From positions 1 through 43,703 of IMG/VR virus record IMGVR_UViG_3300022751_000022: a stretch of 43,703 nucleotides of DNA; one strand, written 5' to 3'. The notes under the pieces were generated by a model that saw only the letters and a list, made by a program, of their open reading frames with translations, was not told the DNA's origin and made no database searches. The DNA comes from a virus. This document shows, in pieces, positions 29,234 through 37,750 of the stretch. A program made the translations under genes and the position numbers. Numbering within the stretch: the first letter of the stretch is position 1; each line of letters begins with the position of its first letter.

Positions 29234-29584
29234 ATGAAAAAGAAACTACTAATTATTTTCGATATATTGTTTAGAAATGGACAATATTTAAAAGCAACTA
29301 AAGATTTGTATGTTAAAGACAATCTTTACATAAAAGAGAAAGTTGTTAATCCGATTATTTTTATAGGAAGAACAATTGTAACAAAACCAGAAAGCGAAAA
29401 CATTCCTGAAGAAATTATATTTAAACAGGCTATTAACAACATTTTTAAATCTGAAAATATAATTCAATATTTACATACTTCTAAAACTGAGATTCAAGAT
29501 CATGAAGATTTTTTATCGGATAGAAAAAGAATATGCTATGAAGTTCAATTAACGCTAATACCTAAACAAACAAGCCAATCCTAA
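29234..29584 (+). CDS. Plus-strand cassette protein, unknown
   Basis: 116 aa, soluble, Lys- and Ile-rich (LLIIFDILFRNGQYLKATKD, then FKQAINNIFKSENIIQYLHT). No family recognised. It starts 3 nt after the lipoprotein gene, so the two are co-transcribed, and its 3' end overlaps the glycosyltransferase 3' end within a shared terminator. Confidence 0.6.
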   Translation: MKKKLLIIFDILFRNGQYLKATKDLYVKDNLYIKEKVVNPIIFIGRTIVTKPESENIPEEIIFKQAINNIFKSENIIQYLHTSKTEIQDHEDFLSDRKRICYEVQLTLIPKQTSQS

Positions 29585-29595
29585 TCGATTGGCTT
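29572..29595. terminator. Bidirectional terminator
   Basis: AAGCCAATC (29572-29580) with GATTGGCTT (29587-29595), 9-bp stem, 6-nt loop. It overlaps both convergent stop codons (29582-29584 plus and 29581-29583 minus), and T-rich sequence follows on the plus side; the minus side has fewer T. Confidence 0.75.
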
Positions 29596-30681
29596 TTCTA
29601 TTAACACCGCCAACCCTCTTTCAATAGCCGATAAAGCTCGTTCTTTTGGCAAATCTACTATTTCATCTATTTTATATTTTTGTACGACTGCAGTTATTTT
29701 TACAGTAATTACATTTTCTTTATACCATTCTAAACAACTATCAAAGAAATCAATCCAGTGTTCTTCTTTACCTAATTCCTCAAATTTGGGTACTTTTAAA
29801 TCACGTTTAAGAATCGAATCAAAGGGAATATTATCCATTTCAAACGGCACAATGTAACCGTTAACACCATTCGTTACTTGTTCTTTACCGGATGCAAAAG
29901 GTGTAATTATGCAAGGCGTTTTAACTTGCATTGCTTCATAAACTGAATATGCGAATCCTTCAGTATCTGATAACTGAACCAAATAATCAGCTTTGTTAAT
30001 TTCTTTGAATGGTTCGGTTGTGATCCCTTTGAAGTGTACTTTAGGACAATCAGCAAACTGTTTTAATAATTGTTTTCCGAAAGTATGAGAATCATCACCA
30101 AATATATTCCAAACATAATCTATTCCTAAAGAATCCATTTGCTTAGCCATTATATGCATTCTGTTGAAACCTTTTTCACCGGATAAACGTGAACAAGTGA
30201 TTAATGACAATACTTTGTTTTTCTTTTTCTTCTCGTATTTCTGCGTGTTATCTAAAAGATTGTAAATGACCGCATCACATTTTAAACTTGTGGTAATCTC
30301 AAACCCTTCTTTTACTATTTCCCCAACGCAAACATGATGTGTTACTTTAGGATACTTTTTATACTTAAATGCCCAACCTGATATAATTACTCTGTAATCA
30401 GCGTGTACGGTCTGAATATAAACTTTTGAATCTATTACATCAAATGCACTCTTACCCCATGCTGAAGCTGAAATAAACACATCGCATTTGTATCGATGTT
30501 TGAAATTAACTTTCTCAATACTGCAATACTTCTGCATTTCCGTTATCAAATGCGGACTTGCAACATTATCATACATCAATGTAACATTGTGATGCTTTGA
30601 CATTCTTTTTGCAAAGTTCTTAGTGAAGGTTTCAACACCGCCCAACAAATTCCAGTTACTTAAATATATTATTACTTTCAT
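29581..30681 (-). CDS. GT4-family glycosyltransferase with extra C-terminal domain
   Basis: 366 aa. N-terminal Rossmann half with NLLGGVETF near residue 12, C-terminal half with SRLSGEKGFNR (residues 166-176), IFGDD and the donor-binding DTEGFAYSVYEAMQ...TP (residues 238-254), as in GT4 retaining enzymes. The last 40 residues (VKITAVVQKYKIDEIVDLPK onward, ending LAVLIEKPID) do not belong to GT4 and resemble the small head-region protein at 28434-28613. It may modify the capsid or the host surface. It lies in the head module between capsid and neck genes. Confidence 0.82.
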   Translation of the reverse strand: MKVIIYLSNWNLLGGVETFTKNFAKRMSKHHNVTLMYDNVASPHLITEMQKYCSIEKVNFKHRYKCDVFISASAWGKSAFDVIDSKVYIQTVHADYRVIISGWAFKYKKYPKVTHHVCVGEIVKEGFEITTSLKCDAVIYNLLDNTQKYEKKKKNKVLSLITCSRLSGEKGFNRMHIMAKQMDSLGIDYVWNIFGDDSHTFGKQLLKQFADCPKVHFKGITTEPFKEINKADYLVQLSDTEGFAYSVYEAMQVKTPCIITPFASGKEQVTNGVNGYIVPFEMDNIPFDSILKRDLKVPKFEELGKEEHWIDFFDSCLEWYKENVITVKITAVVQKYKIDEIVDLPKERALSAIERGLAVLIEKPID

Positions 30682-30698
30682 AAGGTAAATTTAATAAA

Positions 30699-30726
30699 AA
30701 ACCTCCAATCTTTCGAAAGGAGGTTT
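30699..30726 (-). terminator. Intrinsic terminator
   Basis: AAACCTCC/GGAGGTTT (30699-30706 with 30719-30726), 8-bp stem; the inner loop holds TTTCGAAA. T6 run on the minus strand. It ends the transcript of the secreted protein gene. Confidence 0.85.
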
Positions 30727-30730
30727 AAAT

Positions 30731-31069
30731 TTATTTAGTATCATCCCTTATTCGCGCATTATATTCACCAGGATAATTTTCTTTTAATTTTAAATAATCG
30801 TAATCTTTATTAAAAGACCAACCTACATCTGAAATATAATTAATTTCTTTTTCGTAGGATTCGTCTGTAATTAATTCACATTTAAAAAATTCTCTCGCCT
30901 TGTGAACAATTAATTTTTCTACATTTTCAACAATAAATAAATTTTGCGTCTCCGGAAAATTAGCGTTAATTGTTGTTTTTGTTTTTTGCTTCGGCTCAGA
31001 TGTAAAACTGAATACCGCTAAACTAAACATAAAGATTAGTAAAGTGAAAAGCCCTTTAAGAAATTTCAT
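30731..31069 (-). CDS. Secreted or periplasmic small protein
   Basis: 112 aa with an N-terminal signal peptide (LKGLFTLLIFMFSLAVFSFT) and a charged, Lys/Glu-rich mature part. It sits right after the capsid gene but has its own -7 box (TATATTTG, 4 nt before ATG) and a terminator on each side, so it is a single-gene unit. It may act on the host envelope. No family recognised. Confidence 0.6.
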   Translation of the reverse strand: MKFLKGLFTLLIFMFSLAVFSFTSEPKQKTKTTINANFPETQNLFIVENVEKLIVHKAREFFKCELITDESYEKEINYISDVGWSFNKDYDYLKLKENYPGEYNARIRDDTK

Positions 31070-31073
31070 AATT

Positions 31074-31081
31074 CAAATATA
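31074..31081 (-). promoter_or_regulatory. -7 element with leaderless spacing
   Basis: TATATTTG followed by 4 nt and ATG (31069). It comes immediately after the capsid terminator. Confidence 0.55.
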
Positions 31082-31088
31082 AATAAAA

Positions 31089-31114
31089 AACTCGATACTT
31101 TTACATATCGAGTT
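31089..31114 (-). terminator. Intrinsic terminator after capsid gene
   Basis: 9-bp stem AACTCGATA/TATCGAGTT (31089-31097 with 31106-31114), 8-nt loop, T6 run on the minus strand. It separates capsid transcription from the following single gene. Confidence 0.88.
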
Positions 31115-31134
31115 AATTTATAATTCAAATTCTA

Positions 31135-32367
31135 TTAGATAGAAGGCGTAGCCAAAGATCCTTTTACAACCGCACTATTGTTGAAAATAGCAAGTGTGAT
31201 TCTTTCTTCAATTCTGAACATTACTTTGTTTTGCTTAGCCAAAGTAGCATCTTCAAACATTCTCAATTCAGGTGCTAATCTGTTGATAAGCAAAGTAGCG
31301 GTTCTATCGAAAGCTAAGAAGTTATTAGCTCCTAATTGAGTAGTAGTAGCAATATTCAATCCTGCAACTCTCAATCTTCCGTTTTCAAAAGCTACGGTTC
31401 CTGGAGGCAAATCATACTCGCCAGACCCTTCGGCTTTGTTCAATCCGATTTTAACACCATCACGAACGTTTAAAATAGCTGTATTCCCTTGATAGAACTC
31501 GAAAGTATCTTCTGGAATTTGACCATAAGCAGCATCTACAATCTTATCAACTGGAGCGGTAAAAGTTCCATCGTAAGCTGTTGCAACATCAAGTAATCCT
31601 TGTACCGGATTTGTGTCTGCCGTACCGTTTAAGATAAAATCATTCTCAGCAACTTTTAAACTGATAAGCATTTGTGATTGAATGTAAGAAGTCATAAACT
31701 CCAAATCGTCAAGCATTTCACGGTCAACAATAACGAAACCTGCAATCCATTTAACGAAAGCAGATTGGCTTGTTAAATCGTAATCCATTTGAGGTTTGTT
31801 TCCTGATCCTGTTACCCAAGTCGCAGCCGCTCCTTCACCTCCGTTTTGTTTTGGATAAATAACGCTTCCTTTTGTAGTGCTTCCTTGTGGCAAGTAATCA
31901 GACAACCAAACTCTATCATAAGGTTTTGGAATCATCATTTCTCTTACATCCTGATTCCATGGAGTTGATCCTGGGAAATTAGCAGCAATAGACATATCCC
32001 CAACCTCTTTAAGTTCTAAGCTTAAAACCTCTCCTTTACGGTGGTTTTGGATAGCTTCGGCATTTTCTTTGATTACTTCAGCAATGATTTTATTGAAAGT
32101 TTTTACTTCGTGTGAAGCCTCTCCTTTTGCTTGTTTCAAACGGATATCTAAAGCGTCAAGATGATCTTGTTGTAATTTAGATTTTGTTTGAAAATCAGCT
32201 TTCAGATCTTCAACCTCTTTTTCGAATTGTTTTTTTACAGCTTCGTTTTCAGCTTTTACTTTTGTTTCAAATGCTTCAATAGCCGTTTGAATATCTAACT
32301 TTGATTTAGTATCAAAATTGTTTGTAAGGTCATTTTTTAAACCTTCTAATTGTTCTTTTAAATCCAT
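31135..32367 (-). CDS. Major capsid protein, HK97 fold
   Basis: 410 aa. Residues 1-85 form the coiled-coil delta (scaffold) domain rich in Lys, Glu and Gln. The mature shell part follows: residues 120-220 with SIAANFPGSTPWNQDV and GSVIYPKQNGGEGAAATWVTG, the SAFVKWIAGFVIVDREMLDD segment, and the C-terminal MFRIEERITLAIFNNSAVVKG. The protease just upstream would remove the N-terminal domain. Codon use is more GC-rich than its neighbours, as expected for the most expressed gene. Confidence 0.93.
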   Translation of the reverse strand: MDLKEQLEGLKNDLTNNFDTKSKLDIQTAIEAFETKVKAENEAVKKQFEKEVEDLKADFQTKSKLQQDHLDALDIRLKQAKGEASHEVKTFNKIIAEVIKENAEAIQNHRKGEVLSLELKEVGDMSIAANFPGSTPWNQDVREMMIPKPYDRVWLSDYLPQGSTTKGSVIYPKQNGGEGAAATWVTGSGNKPQMDYDLTSQSAFVKWIAGFVIVDREMLDDLEFMTSYIQSQMLISLKVAENDFILNGTADTNPVQGLLDVATAYDGTFTAPVDKIVDAAYGQIPEDTFEFYQGNTAILNVRDGVKIGLNKAEGSGEYDLPPGTVAFENGRLRVAGLNIATTTQLGANNFLAFDRTATLLINRLAPELRMFEDATLAKQNKVMFRIEERITLAIFNNSAVVKGSLATPSI

Positions 32368-32368
32368 T

Positions 32369-33025
32369 TTAATTTAATTTTAATGATTGTCTAAATTGTT
32401 CGATAGTTTCGATAATCGGCTTATCTTGCAAAGTGTCAGTTTCTGACGGCTCATTAGAAAGTGATTTTAATAATGTTTCAAATTGTCTTAATCTTTCGTC
32501 AGAGTAATCCAAATTGTATGCTTTTTCAATAAGTGATAAAATACCGTAATGGCTTTTTATTCCTTTTATGTCTTGTACTGTTGCTAATTCATTCGCTGCC
32601 CAACTTGAAAGAAACGAATATTCCATTAACTTATATTCAGTAATGATTGATTTGTTTTTACTATCACGCTTCATTACGCTATAACCGATTGATAATTCAG
32701 CATTCATATTGCTTTCATGCATCAATTTTACATCAGTAAACATGTCTTTTCCTAATGGCTTATTCATGTTGAACTGAGTTGTTGTAAGCAATCCATAAGG
32801 ATCAGTAGTATCAATTTTCAATGGTACCCCAATCATCATTGTAGGATTATGATCTTTTAAAACACGAATACGCTTAAAATTTTCCGTGACTGTTTTATCA
32901 AATGAACCCGGAGCAGAAATGTCTTTGTCTGAATCCTCGTTATTGTAAGCGTTAGCATAAGCAACAACAACGCCTTTAGCATCGTCAAGCTCTTTTAAAT
33001 CGTAAGACAATTGTTTAAAGTTCAT
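32369..33025 (-). CDS. HK97-type prohead protease
   Basis: 218 aa. Family U35/HK97 protease: GVVVAYANAYNNEDSDKDIS (residues 19-38, in part), the histidine in VLKDHNPTMMIG (residue 59) and the serine in NAELSIGYSV (near residue 113). It would cleave the capsid delta domain during maturation. It lies 1 nt from the capsid gene. Confidence 0.88.
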   Translation of the reverse strand: MNFKQLSYDLKELDDAKGVVVAYANAYNNEDSDKDISAPGSFDKTVTENFKRIRVLKDHNPTMMIGVPLKIDTTDPYGLLTTTQFNMNKPLGKDMFTDVKLMHESNMNAELSIGYSVMKRDSKNKSIITEYKLMEYSFLSSWAANELATVQDIKGIKSHYGILSLIEKAYNLDYSDERLRQFETLLKSLSNEPSETDTLQDKPIIETIEQFRQSLKLN

Positions 33026-33027
33026 TG

Positions 33028-33801
33028 TTATTGTTTTAATATTAAATTACCTTCAGAATCACGCCTCGGTTTGTAACTCAAAGTGCATCTGCAATTTATT
33101 ACATCAGCAGGTTGTCCTTTTATATCCCCTGGATATTGCAAATAATCCGAACCGCCTAAATAAAACGGTTGCTCTAATTCCTGTACAACTCCATCAATAT
33201 AATAATGATCGAAAGGCGTTCTTCTTGTTCTATTATCCTGAACGCTAATCCAAACTTTATCTAACAACAATTCGCTGTTCTGAGCTGTTCTAAACGATGC
33301 GAAATTACTTGCGCTAGTTGTTTCAGTTCTTGCAATTCGTAAAGCCTGATATTTATAAAAAGGCTGTGATTTTGAAATTATATTATAAATAGCATTTTGT
33401 AAATCGATAACAGTTCCGTTTTCTACTAAACCATCTTTAATACCTTTTATAACATCTTGAATCAAAGTATCTCTAACACTTGTAATCTTTACACCTCCTT
33501 CATTAGACAAAAATAGTAAAATTTCTTTTAACAAATAGTCATTGAATAAAGTATTTGCTTTTGTAACCTTTTCTAAGTCTTTATTTACCCTGTTCCCATA
33601 ATCTATTCCAATTGTATTGTATAGTTCTAAAAACATCTTAAACACGTCCTCACTATGAATATTTAACTCAATTATGATCTCATAATTATTCAAATTAGTA
33701 TTGTCTACAGGAATTCTACTCAGAATCAATTTAATATGTTTCTGAACTATTCTATACGCTTTCTTTTCGTATCTTGGTTGTAGTTTTTTCCAATTTATCA
33801 T
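33028..33801 (-). CDS. Phage head morphogenesis protein (SPP1 gp7 / Mu F-like)
   Basis: 257 aa. The C-terminal half has the family block: ARTETTSASNFASFRTA, DNRTRRTPFDHYYIDG, and GQPADVINCRCTLSYKPRRD. These proteins ride inside the procapsid with the portal. The start overlaps the stop of the 58-aa gene (TAATG). Confidence 0.88.
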   Translation of the reverse strand: MINWKKLQPRYEKKAYRIVQKHIKLILSRIPVDNTNLNNYEIIIELNIHSEDVFKMFLELYNTIGIDYGNRVNKDLEKVTKANTLFNDYLLKEILLFLSNEGGVKITSVRDTLIQDVIKGIKDGLVENGTVIDLQNAIYNIISKSQPFYKYQALRIARTETTSASNFASFRTAQNSELLLDKVWISVQDNRTRRTPFDHYYIDGVVQELEQPFYLGGSDYLQYPGDIKGQPADVINCRCTLSYKPRRDSEGNLILKQ

Positions 33802-33977
33802 TATTTACTTTGAACAATTTTTTCGTTCTCTTTTATGTCAGAAGTTTTGCTCATTATATCCTGACAAATCTCGATTATTTTCTTATCGTTTTCGCTAAAT
33901 ATATCAGGATATTTATTTCTCATTCTGTTTGCCATTCTGGTAATTTTACCTAAACGATCTAATATTTCTTCACTCAT
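33801..33977 (-). CDS. Small helical protein between portal and head protein
   Basis: 58 aa, MSEEILDRLGKITRMANRM and a second helix (NDKKIIEICQDIMSKTSDI). Its stop overlaps the next gene's start (33801) and it begins 3 nt after the portal stop. It is likely a minor head factor. No family recognised. Confidence 0.6.
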   Translation of the reverse strand: MSEEILDRLGKITRMANRMRNKYPDIFSENDKKIIEICQDIMSKTSDIKENEKIVQSK

Positions 33978-33980
33978 AAC

Positions 33981-35378
33981 CTACAAATTAGCATCATTAA
34001 TCATTTCCGCACTTACATCATCAATTCTTACTTTACCTGTATTAATCCAAACAACATCCATTCCATCATCTTCAACTGTTTCGTATTTGAAAGCTGTTCT
34101 TACTTCATTAGGTGTTAATGGTATTTTATCTAATGCCTCAGACATTTGTTTCATATCTGTTTGCATTTCTGGAAGCGCGGTTACATCCCATTCAATAACG
34201 CTATTTTCATAACCTGGGAACAATGGAACAAAAGACTTGTTTAAAGCGTCCTGAAGCAATATTAAATCAGGCTGAATGTTTTCAGTAATCAATGTTTTTT
34301 TAGCCTCCATTGTTTCGGATGTGCCACCTAATTTAGACCCTCCATCATTGTTCAACAATTCATCAGGATAATTCAAAACATTACATAACATTTTTTGATC
34401 CCAATTAAGATAATCAAAAGGTTTCAATTCATCAGTAGTAAGTGAAATTCTTTGAAATCCAATCTCAGCAGATGAAGCTCCAATCTTACCTAATCTTCCT
34501 GGGTCTTTATCCATTTCAACTAAACGCTCTTTTAACGAACTCGCTTGATCCGGTGTCAACGGCGTTCCTTTACCGTATAAAAATCCGTATGCTCCTGCTG
34601 ATTTAAGCATTTGAATATTAGTGTCAATTGCGCTATTTTGAGATTGTAAATTACGTAATCCTGCTCTTAAACGAGATTGTCCGTATAAATGAGATCCTGA
34701 TCTATCGTAATTAGGGTTAACAGTTTTTACATGAATCACATCTTCTACAGGGAACTGAATAAACCAATCACCATCAATAAGCATGTAGTAATCAATTGGG
34801 TTTTCATCATACAACAAATTAGCGTCTTTTTTAAGTACTATTTGTATCATGTGAGCCGGTAAAGCATAAGCCAATTTTGGAACACCTTTGTTTAATCCAT
34901 CTTCAGGTTTTGGAGTGTATAGATAAAAATTACCGATTAAATCCAAATAAGTCTTATACAGTCCGAATATATCTGACCACGTTTGATTTGGGTTAGGCTG
35001 TTCTAATGGAAAAGGCTTTTCTTTATCTTTATAAGCTTTGGTTTCTAATTCAACTTTATCAATGTATTGACGAACAGAAATGTTTCCTTTAGTTGCTAAA
35101 TCCAACATTTTAAGCTTTGAGTAGCTTTGTTTATCCTCAACTTCTTTTATAGCATAAGGAACTGAAACAAGTTTTACAGTAGATTTATTTATAATGGAAA
35201 ATATAGTAGGATTAGTGTTGTAACCCTTATCGAGGTACGTTTTATTTTTGTGATCGTACTGAACGTAACCGATTCCGATCCATTCGTAAAACGCCTGATT
35301 GTATGCATTACGTGTTTTTTTACCTCCCGTAAGATAGTCGTAACCTAATCTAAAACTGTTCATTAAACTATTTGCCAT
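33981..35378 (-). CDS. Portal protein
   Basis: 465 aa of HK97-type portal. YDYLTGGKKTRNAY at the start, then the stem/wing segments WSDIFGLYKTYLDLIGNFYLY and VEDVIHVKTVNPNYDRSGSHLYGQSRLRAGLRN (shown in part), KDPGRLGKIG, and the C-terminal LYPGYE-like ENSVIEWDVTALPEMQTD. It forms the DNA gate. Its ATG lies 4 nt after a TATCTTTG box. Confidence 0.9.
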   Translation of the reverse strand: MANSLMNSFRLGYDYLTGGKKTRNAYNQAFYEWIGIGYVQYDHKNKTYLDKGYNTNPTIFSIINKSTVKLVSVPYAIKEVEDKQSYSKLKMLDLATKGNISVRQYIDKVELETKAYKDKEKPFPLEQPNPNQTWSDIFGLYKTYLDLIGNFYLYTPKPEDGLNKGVPKLAYALPAHMIQIVLKKDANLLYDENPIDYYMLIDGDWFIQFPVEDVIHVKTVNPNYDRSGSHLYGQSRLRAGLRNLQSQNSAIDTNIQMLKSAGAYGFLYGKGTPLTPDQASSLKERLVEMDKDPGRLGKIGASSAEIGFQRISLTTDELKPFDYLNWDQKMLCNVLNYPDELLNNDGGSKLGGTSETMEAKKTLITENIQPDLILLQDALNKSFVPLFPGYENSVIEWDVTALPEMQTDMKQMSEALDKIPLTPNEVRTAFKYETVEDDGMDVVWINTGKVRIDDVSAEMINDANL

Positions 35379-35382
35379 ACAA

Positions 35383-35390
35383 CAAAGATA
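35383..35390 (-). promoter_or_regulatory. -7 element with leaderless spacing
   Basis: TATCTTTG followed by 4 nt and ATG (35378). It lies in the short gap between terminase and portal and would allow portal transcription separate from terminase. Confidence 0.5.
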
Positions 35391-35402
35391 TATAAATTTT
35401 TA

Positions 35403-36920
35403 TTACATTATAAAAAAAGCAGGTTGCTTATCTAAATAGAATCTTTCACGTATCATAAACATGTCCATTAAATCGGGTGAATCTCCGTTTAATTTAGCTT
35501 TCATTTCGTCTTTACCGTTAATTTGAAGCTTGCCGTCCATATCAACTTTTTTACGTTTTATAGCTTTTCTTTCGTGCATAAAACGCTGTTTAACGGTCAT
35601 TTTATCATCATACATAGTATTAGCTACTTCTTCAGATACTTTGTATTTTCCTGCTTTTACTTTATCCCCTGATCGGTAATAACATTGTGTTTTAAGATTT
35701 AGGTAATTTTCTTTTTGTCCAAAATCTTTATCTCCTTGTTTTAGCTCAGGATTAGGGAATGGGCTACCTCCGTTATTAAACGGAATTGAACCAACTATAA
35801 ACCCATCAATAAAACTACCAACGCCATCAGCATCATAACAAATATTTTTATTAGGAGTTTTTAATTCCTTCGCCATGTCGGTAATTACTTCAATAACTTC
35901 TTTACCGTTGTTTTTATCTAATATTTTTATCTTAACTAATTCACGTCCTCGCCAACCTCCAACAATAAACTTATTGGATCCTTTCATTGCAATATCGGCA
36001 GTAATAAAAGTTTCTTCAGTATCTTCTAAATCATAAACATTGTTAAACATTCCTCTGAATGATTCGTATTCGTAAATGTCATTATCGGATAAAACCATCT
36101 TCCAGTTACCGTGTAATAACGCTGCCTGAGTTGCTGAATCTTGCGCTAATAGGTTCCCTAAATAAGCAGGATTTGTTTTAAGTAACTCTTTGTTATCGTA
36201 AATGCTTCCAGAAATAAAAGTAACTGACTTAACGAACTCATTCGGATCAATACCTGATTTATTTACAACATCTTCAAGTATATGCCATCCTTTTTGAATA
36301 GCTTCTTCTTTAGAATCCCCCCAAATATAATTGTCTCCATCAACAATTAAATAACGTAATTTTCCATCACGTTCCGGTATTGGTAAACCTGTTTCAGGAT
36401 CAATCCACCACTCTATAAATTCAGCAACCCAACTATCAGGATCAGGATTACAAGTGGCTCTAACATACGGATTAACACCGCAAACCGAACGATTACGAGT
36501 AAGTAAATAGAAAAACATCTTCTTTGGAAAATGAGTAAGCTCGTCAAATTCAATTAAAGGAATTTGCGAACCTTGCCAATCGTACATATTCTTATCATAT
36601 TCTAAATGCGAAAACTTTACTTTAGAAGCTCCAAAATCCCATTCTAAACTGCTTTCTCTTGGCTTTCCTCCTGCTTGATTATAAATAGTCATTGAAGTAT
36701 CCCATAAAGCTCCTTCTGCTTTGATTTGCGGGGTAGTTCTTCTAAAACAAACAACTCCGAAACCTGGGACGTCTTTGTGTCTTAAATTCTCTAAAAGTAA
36801 TGAATATGTTTTACCTACGCCTGCAGCACCGCCTCCAATTGCAATATCTGCAGAACTGGATAAAAAAGACATTTGATAACCGTCTTGTGGTCGTATTATA
36901 ACTGCATTATTTTCTGTCAT
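35403..36920 (-). CDS. terL: Terminase large subunit
   Basis: 505 aa. ATPase half with Walker A GGGAAGVGKT (residues 29-38), a Walker B-like PLIEFDELTHF near residue 125 and the coupling NPDPDSWVAEF. Nuclease half with TADIAMKG (near residue 308), CYDADGVGSFIDG (near residue 361) and a late acidic DSPDLMDMFMIR. It drives DNA packaging into the prohead. The ATG overlaps the small subunit's 3' end by 14 nt. Confidence 0.93.
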   Translation of the reverse strand: MTENNAVIIRPQDGYQMSFLSSSADIAIGGGAAGVGKTYSLLLENLRHKDVPGFGVVCFRRTTPQIKAEGALWDTSMTIYNQAGGKPRESSLEWDFGASKVKFSHLEYDKNMYDWQGSQIPLIEFDELTHFPKKMFFYLLTRNRSVCGVNPYVRATCNPDPDSWVAEFIEWWIDPETGLPIPERDGKLRYLIVDGDNYIWGDSKEEAIQKGWHILEDVVNKSGIDPNEFVKSVTFISGSIYDNKELLKTNPAYLGNLLAQDSATQAALLHGNWKMVLSDNDIYEYESFRGMFNNVYDLEDTEETFITADIAMKGSNKFIVGGWRGRELVKIKILDKNNGKEVIEVITDMAKELKTPNKNICYDADGVGSFIDGFIVGSIPFNNGGSPFPNPELKQGDKDFGQKENYLNLKTQCYYRSGDKVKAGKYKVSEEVANTMYDDKMTVKQRFMHERKAIKRKKVDMDGKLQINGKDEMKAKLNGDSPDLMDMFMIRERFYLDKQPAFFIM

Positions 36921-37314
36921 TGTCAGGTAATTGGAATATTGTGACCTGTGGCAGTTTCTCGCCTCCGGAAGTAACGTCTAGTTTATCCCCAAACATTTTT
37001 GGGTAAAACTTAGAAGAAAGCCATTTACCTGTTTGTATTAAAACGTTTCCGACTGACGGATCCATTTCTCCTGCTTTCAATTGATCTCTAATGTAATCAA
37101 TCTCTTCCATCTCAGATTCGGCTTTGTCCTGCATTGCGTTTACATACAGGTTGCGTAATTCTTCATTGTTACGTTTCCATCGGCACCAAGTAGAAAAGTC
37201 TGGGTACTCTGATTTAGACTTTAATACTGTTTTAATATTAAAACCTTCTGCCACTTCTTCGCATATAGCTTGGCACATTTCGAAATTATATTCACTTGGT
37301 CTACCTGCTCCCAT
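36907..37314 (-). CDS. terS: Terminase small subunit
   Basis: 135 aa. The N-terminal helix-turn-helix region (CQAICEEVAEGFNIKTVLKS; FSTWCRWKRNNEELRNLY) and the C-terminal QTGKWLSSKFYPKMFGDKLD match the Sf6-type small terminase family. It recognises the packaging site. A TAATTTTG box lies upstream. Confidence 0.85.
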   Translation of the reverse strand: MGAGRPSEYNFEMCQAICEEVAEGFNIKTVLKSKSEYPDFSTWCRWKRNNEELRNLYVNAMQDKAESEMEEIDYIRDQLKAGEMDPSVGNVLIQTGKWLSSKFYPKMFGDKLDVTSGGEKLPQVTIFQLPDNDRK

Positions 37315-37321
37315 AATACCC

Positions 37322-37329
37322 CAAAATTA
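37322..37329 (-). promoter_or_regulatory. -7 promoter element before terminase
   Basis: TAATTTTG on the minus strand, 7 nt before the terminase small subunit ATG (37314) and just after the terminator at 37354-37375. Confidence 0.4.
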
Positions 37330-37353
37330 GTTAATTACATCGTAAAAAGCAAA

Positions 37354-37375
37354 AAACACGTAACTAAACGTGTTT
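37354..37375 (-). terminator. Intrinsic terminator before packaging genes
   Basis: AAACACGT/ACGTGTTT (37354-37361 with 37368-37375), 8-bp stem, 6-nt loop, then T-rich sequence on the minus strand. It overlaps the stop codon of the 29-aa membrane peptide gene. Confidence 0.8.
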
Positions 37376-37453
37376 GTCTGATTTATATGCCATAATAAAT
37401 AAAGCTAGAATAACTATTAGTATTATAATTTTTGTAGATATTGAATCATTCAT
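37364..37453 (-). CDS. Single-pass membrane micro-peptide
   Basis: 29 aa; residues 7-23 are a membrane segment (TKIIILIVILALFIMAY) with a short charged tail. It has its own ATG after the 37455 gene and ends inside a terminator. It could be a small holin-like or accessory peptide. Confidence 0.5.
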   Translation of the reverse strand: MNDSISTKIIILIVILALFIMAYKSDKHV

Positions 37454-37454
37454 G

Positions 37455-37715
37455 TTAGTTGTTTTTTAATTGATTATCAAATTCTTTAGCCGTTTCGTAA
37501 TCATAAGCGAAACCATTGTAAGGATCTATTCCTTTGTCAATTAAATCAATTATGTTGTTAACTGCTACTTTAACTATTTTAGGTCTGTAATTACTGTCCG
37601 ACTGCTCTGATTTTATCACATCTTCTCGTGTAGCGTCTTCAATAAGAAAAGCATCTACAACAGTTGAGTAAATGCAATATAAACCATTAGGCTGTTTAAT
37701 TATATGATGTGCCAT
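37455..37715 (-). CDS. Small protein, unknown
   Basis: 86 aa, alpha/beta, soluble (GLYCIYSTVVDAFLIEDATR; VKVAVNNIIDLIDKGIDPYN). No Cys cluster or membrane segment. It lies in the accessory block before the terminase genes. No family recognised. Confidence 0.55.
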   Translation of the reverse strand: MAHHIIKQPNGLYCIYSTVVDAFLIEDATREDVIKSEQSDSNYRPKIVKVAVNNIIDLIDKGIDPYNGFAYDYETAKEFDNQLKNN

Positions 37716-37750
37716 AATCTACTTTATTTGTAATTAGTATTTAGGTTTTT

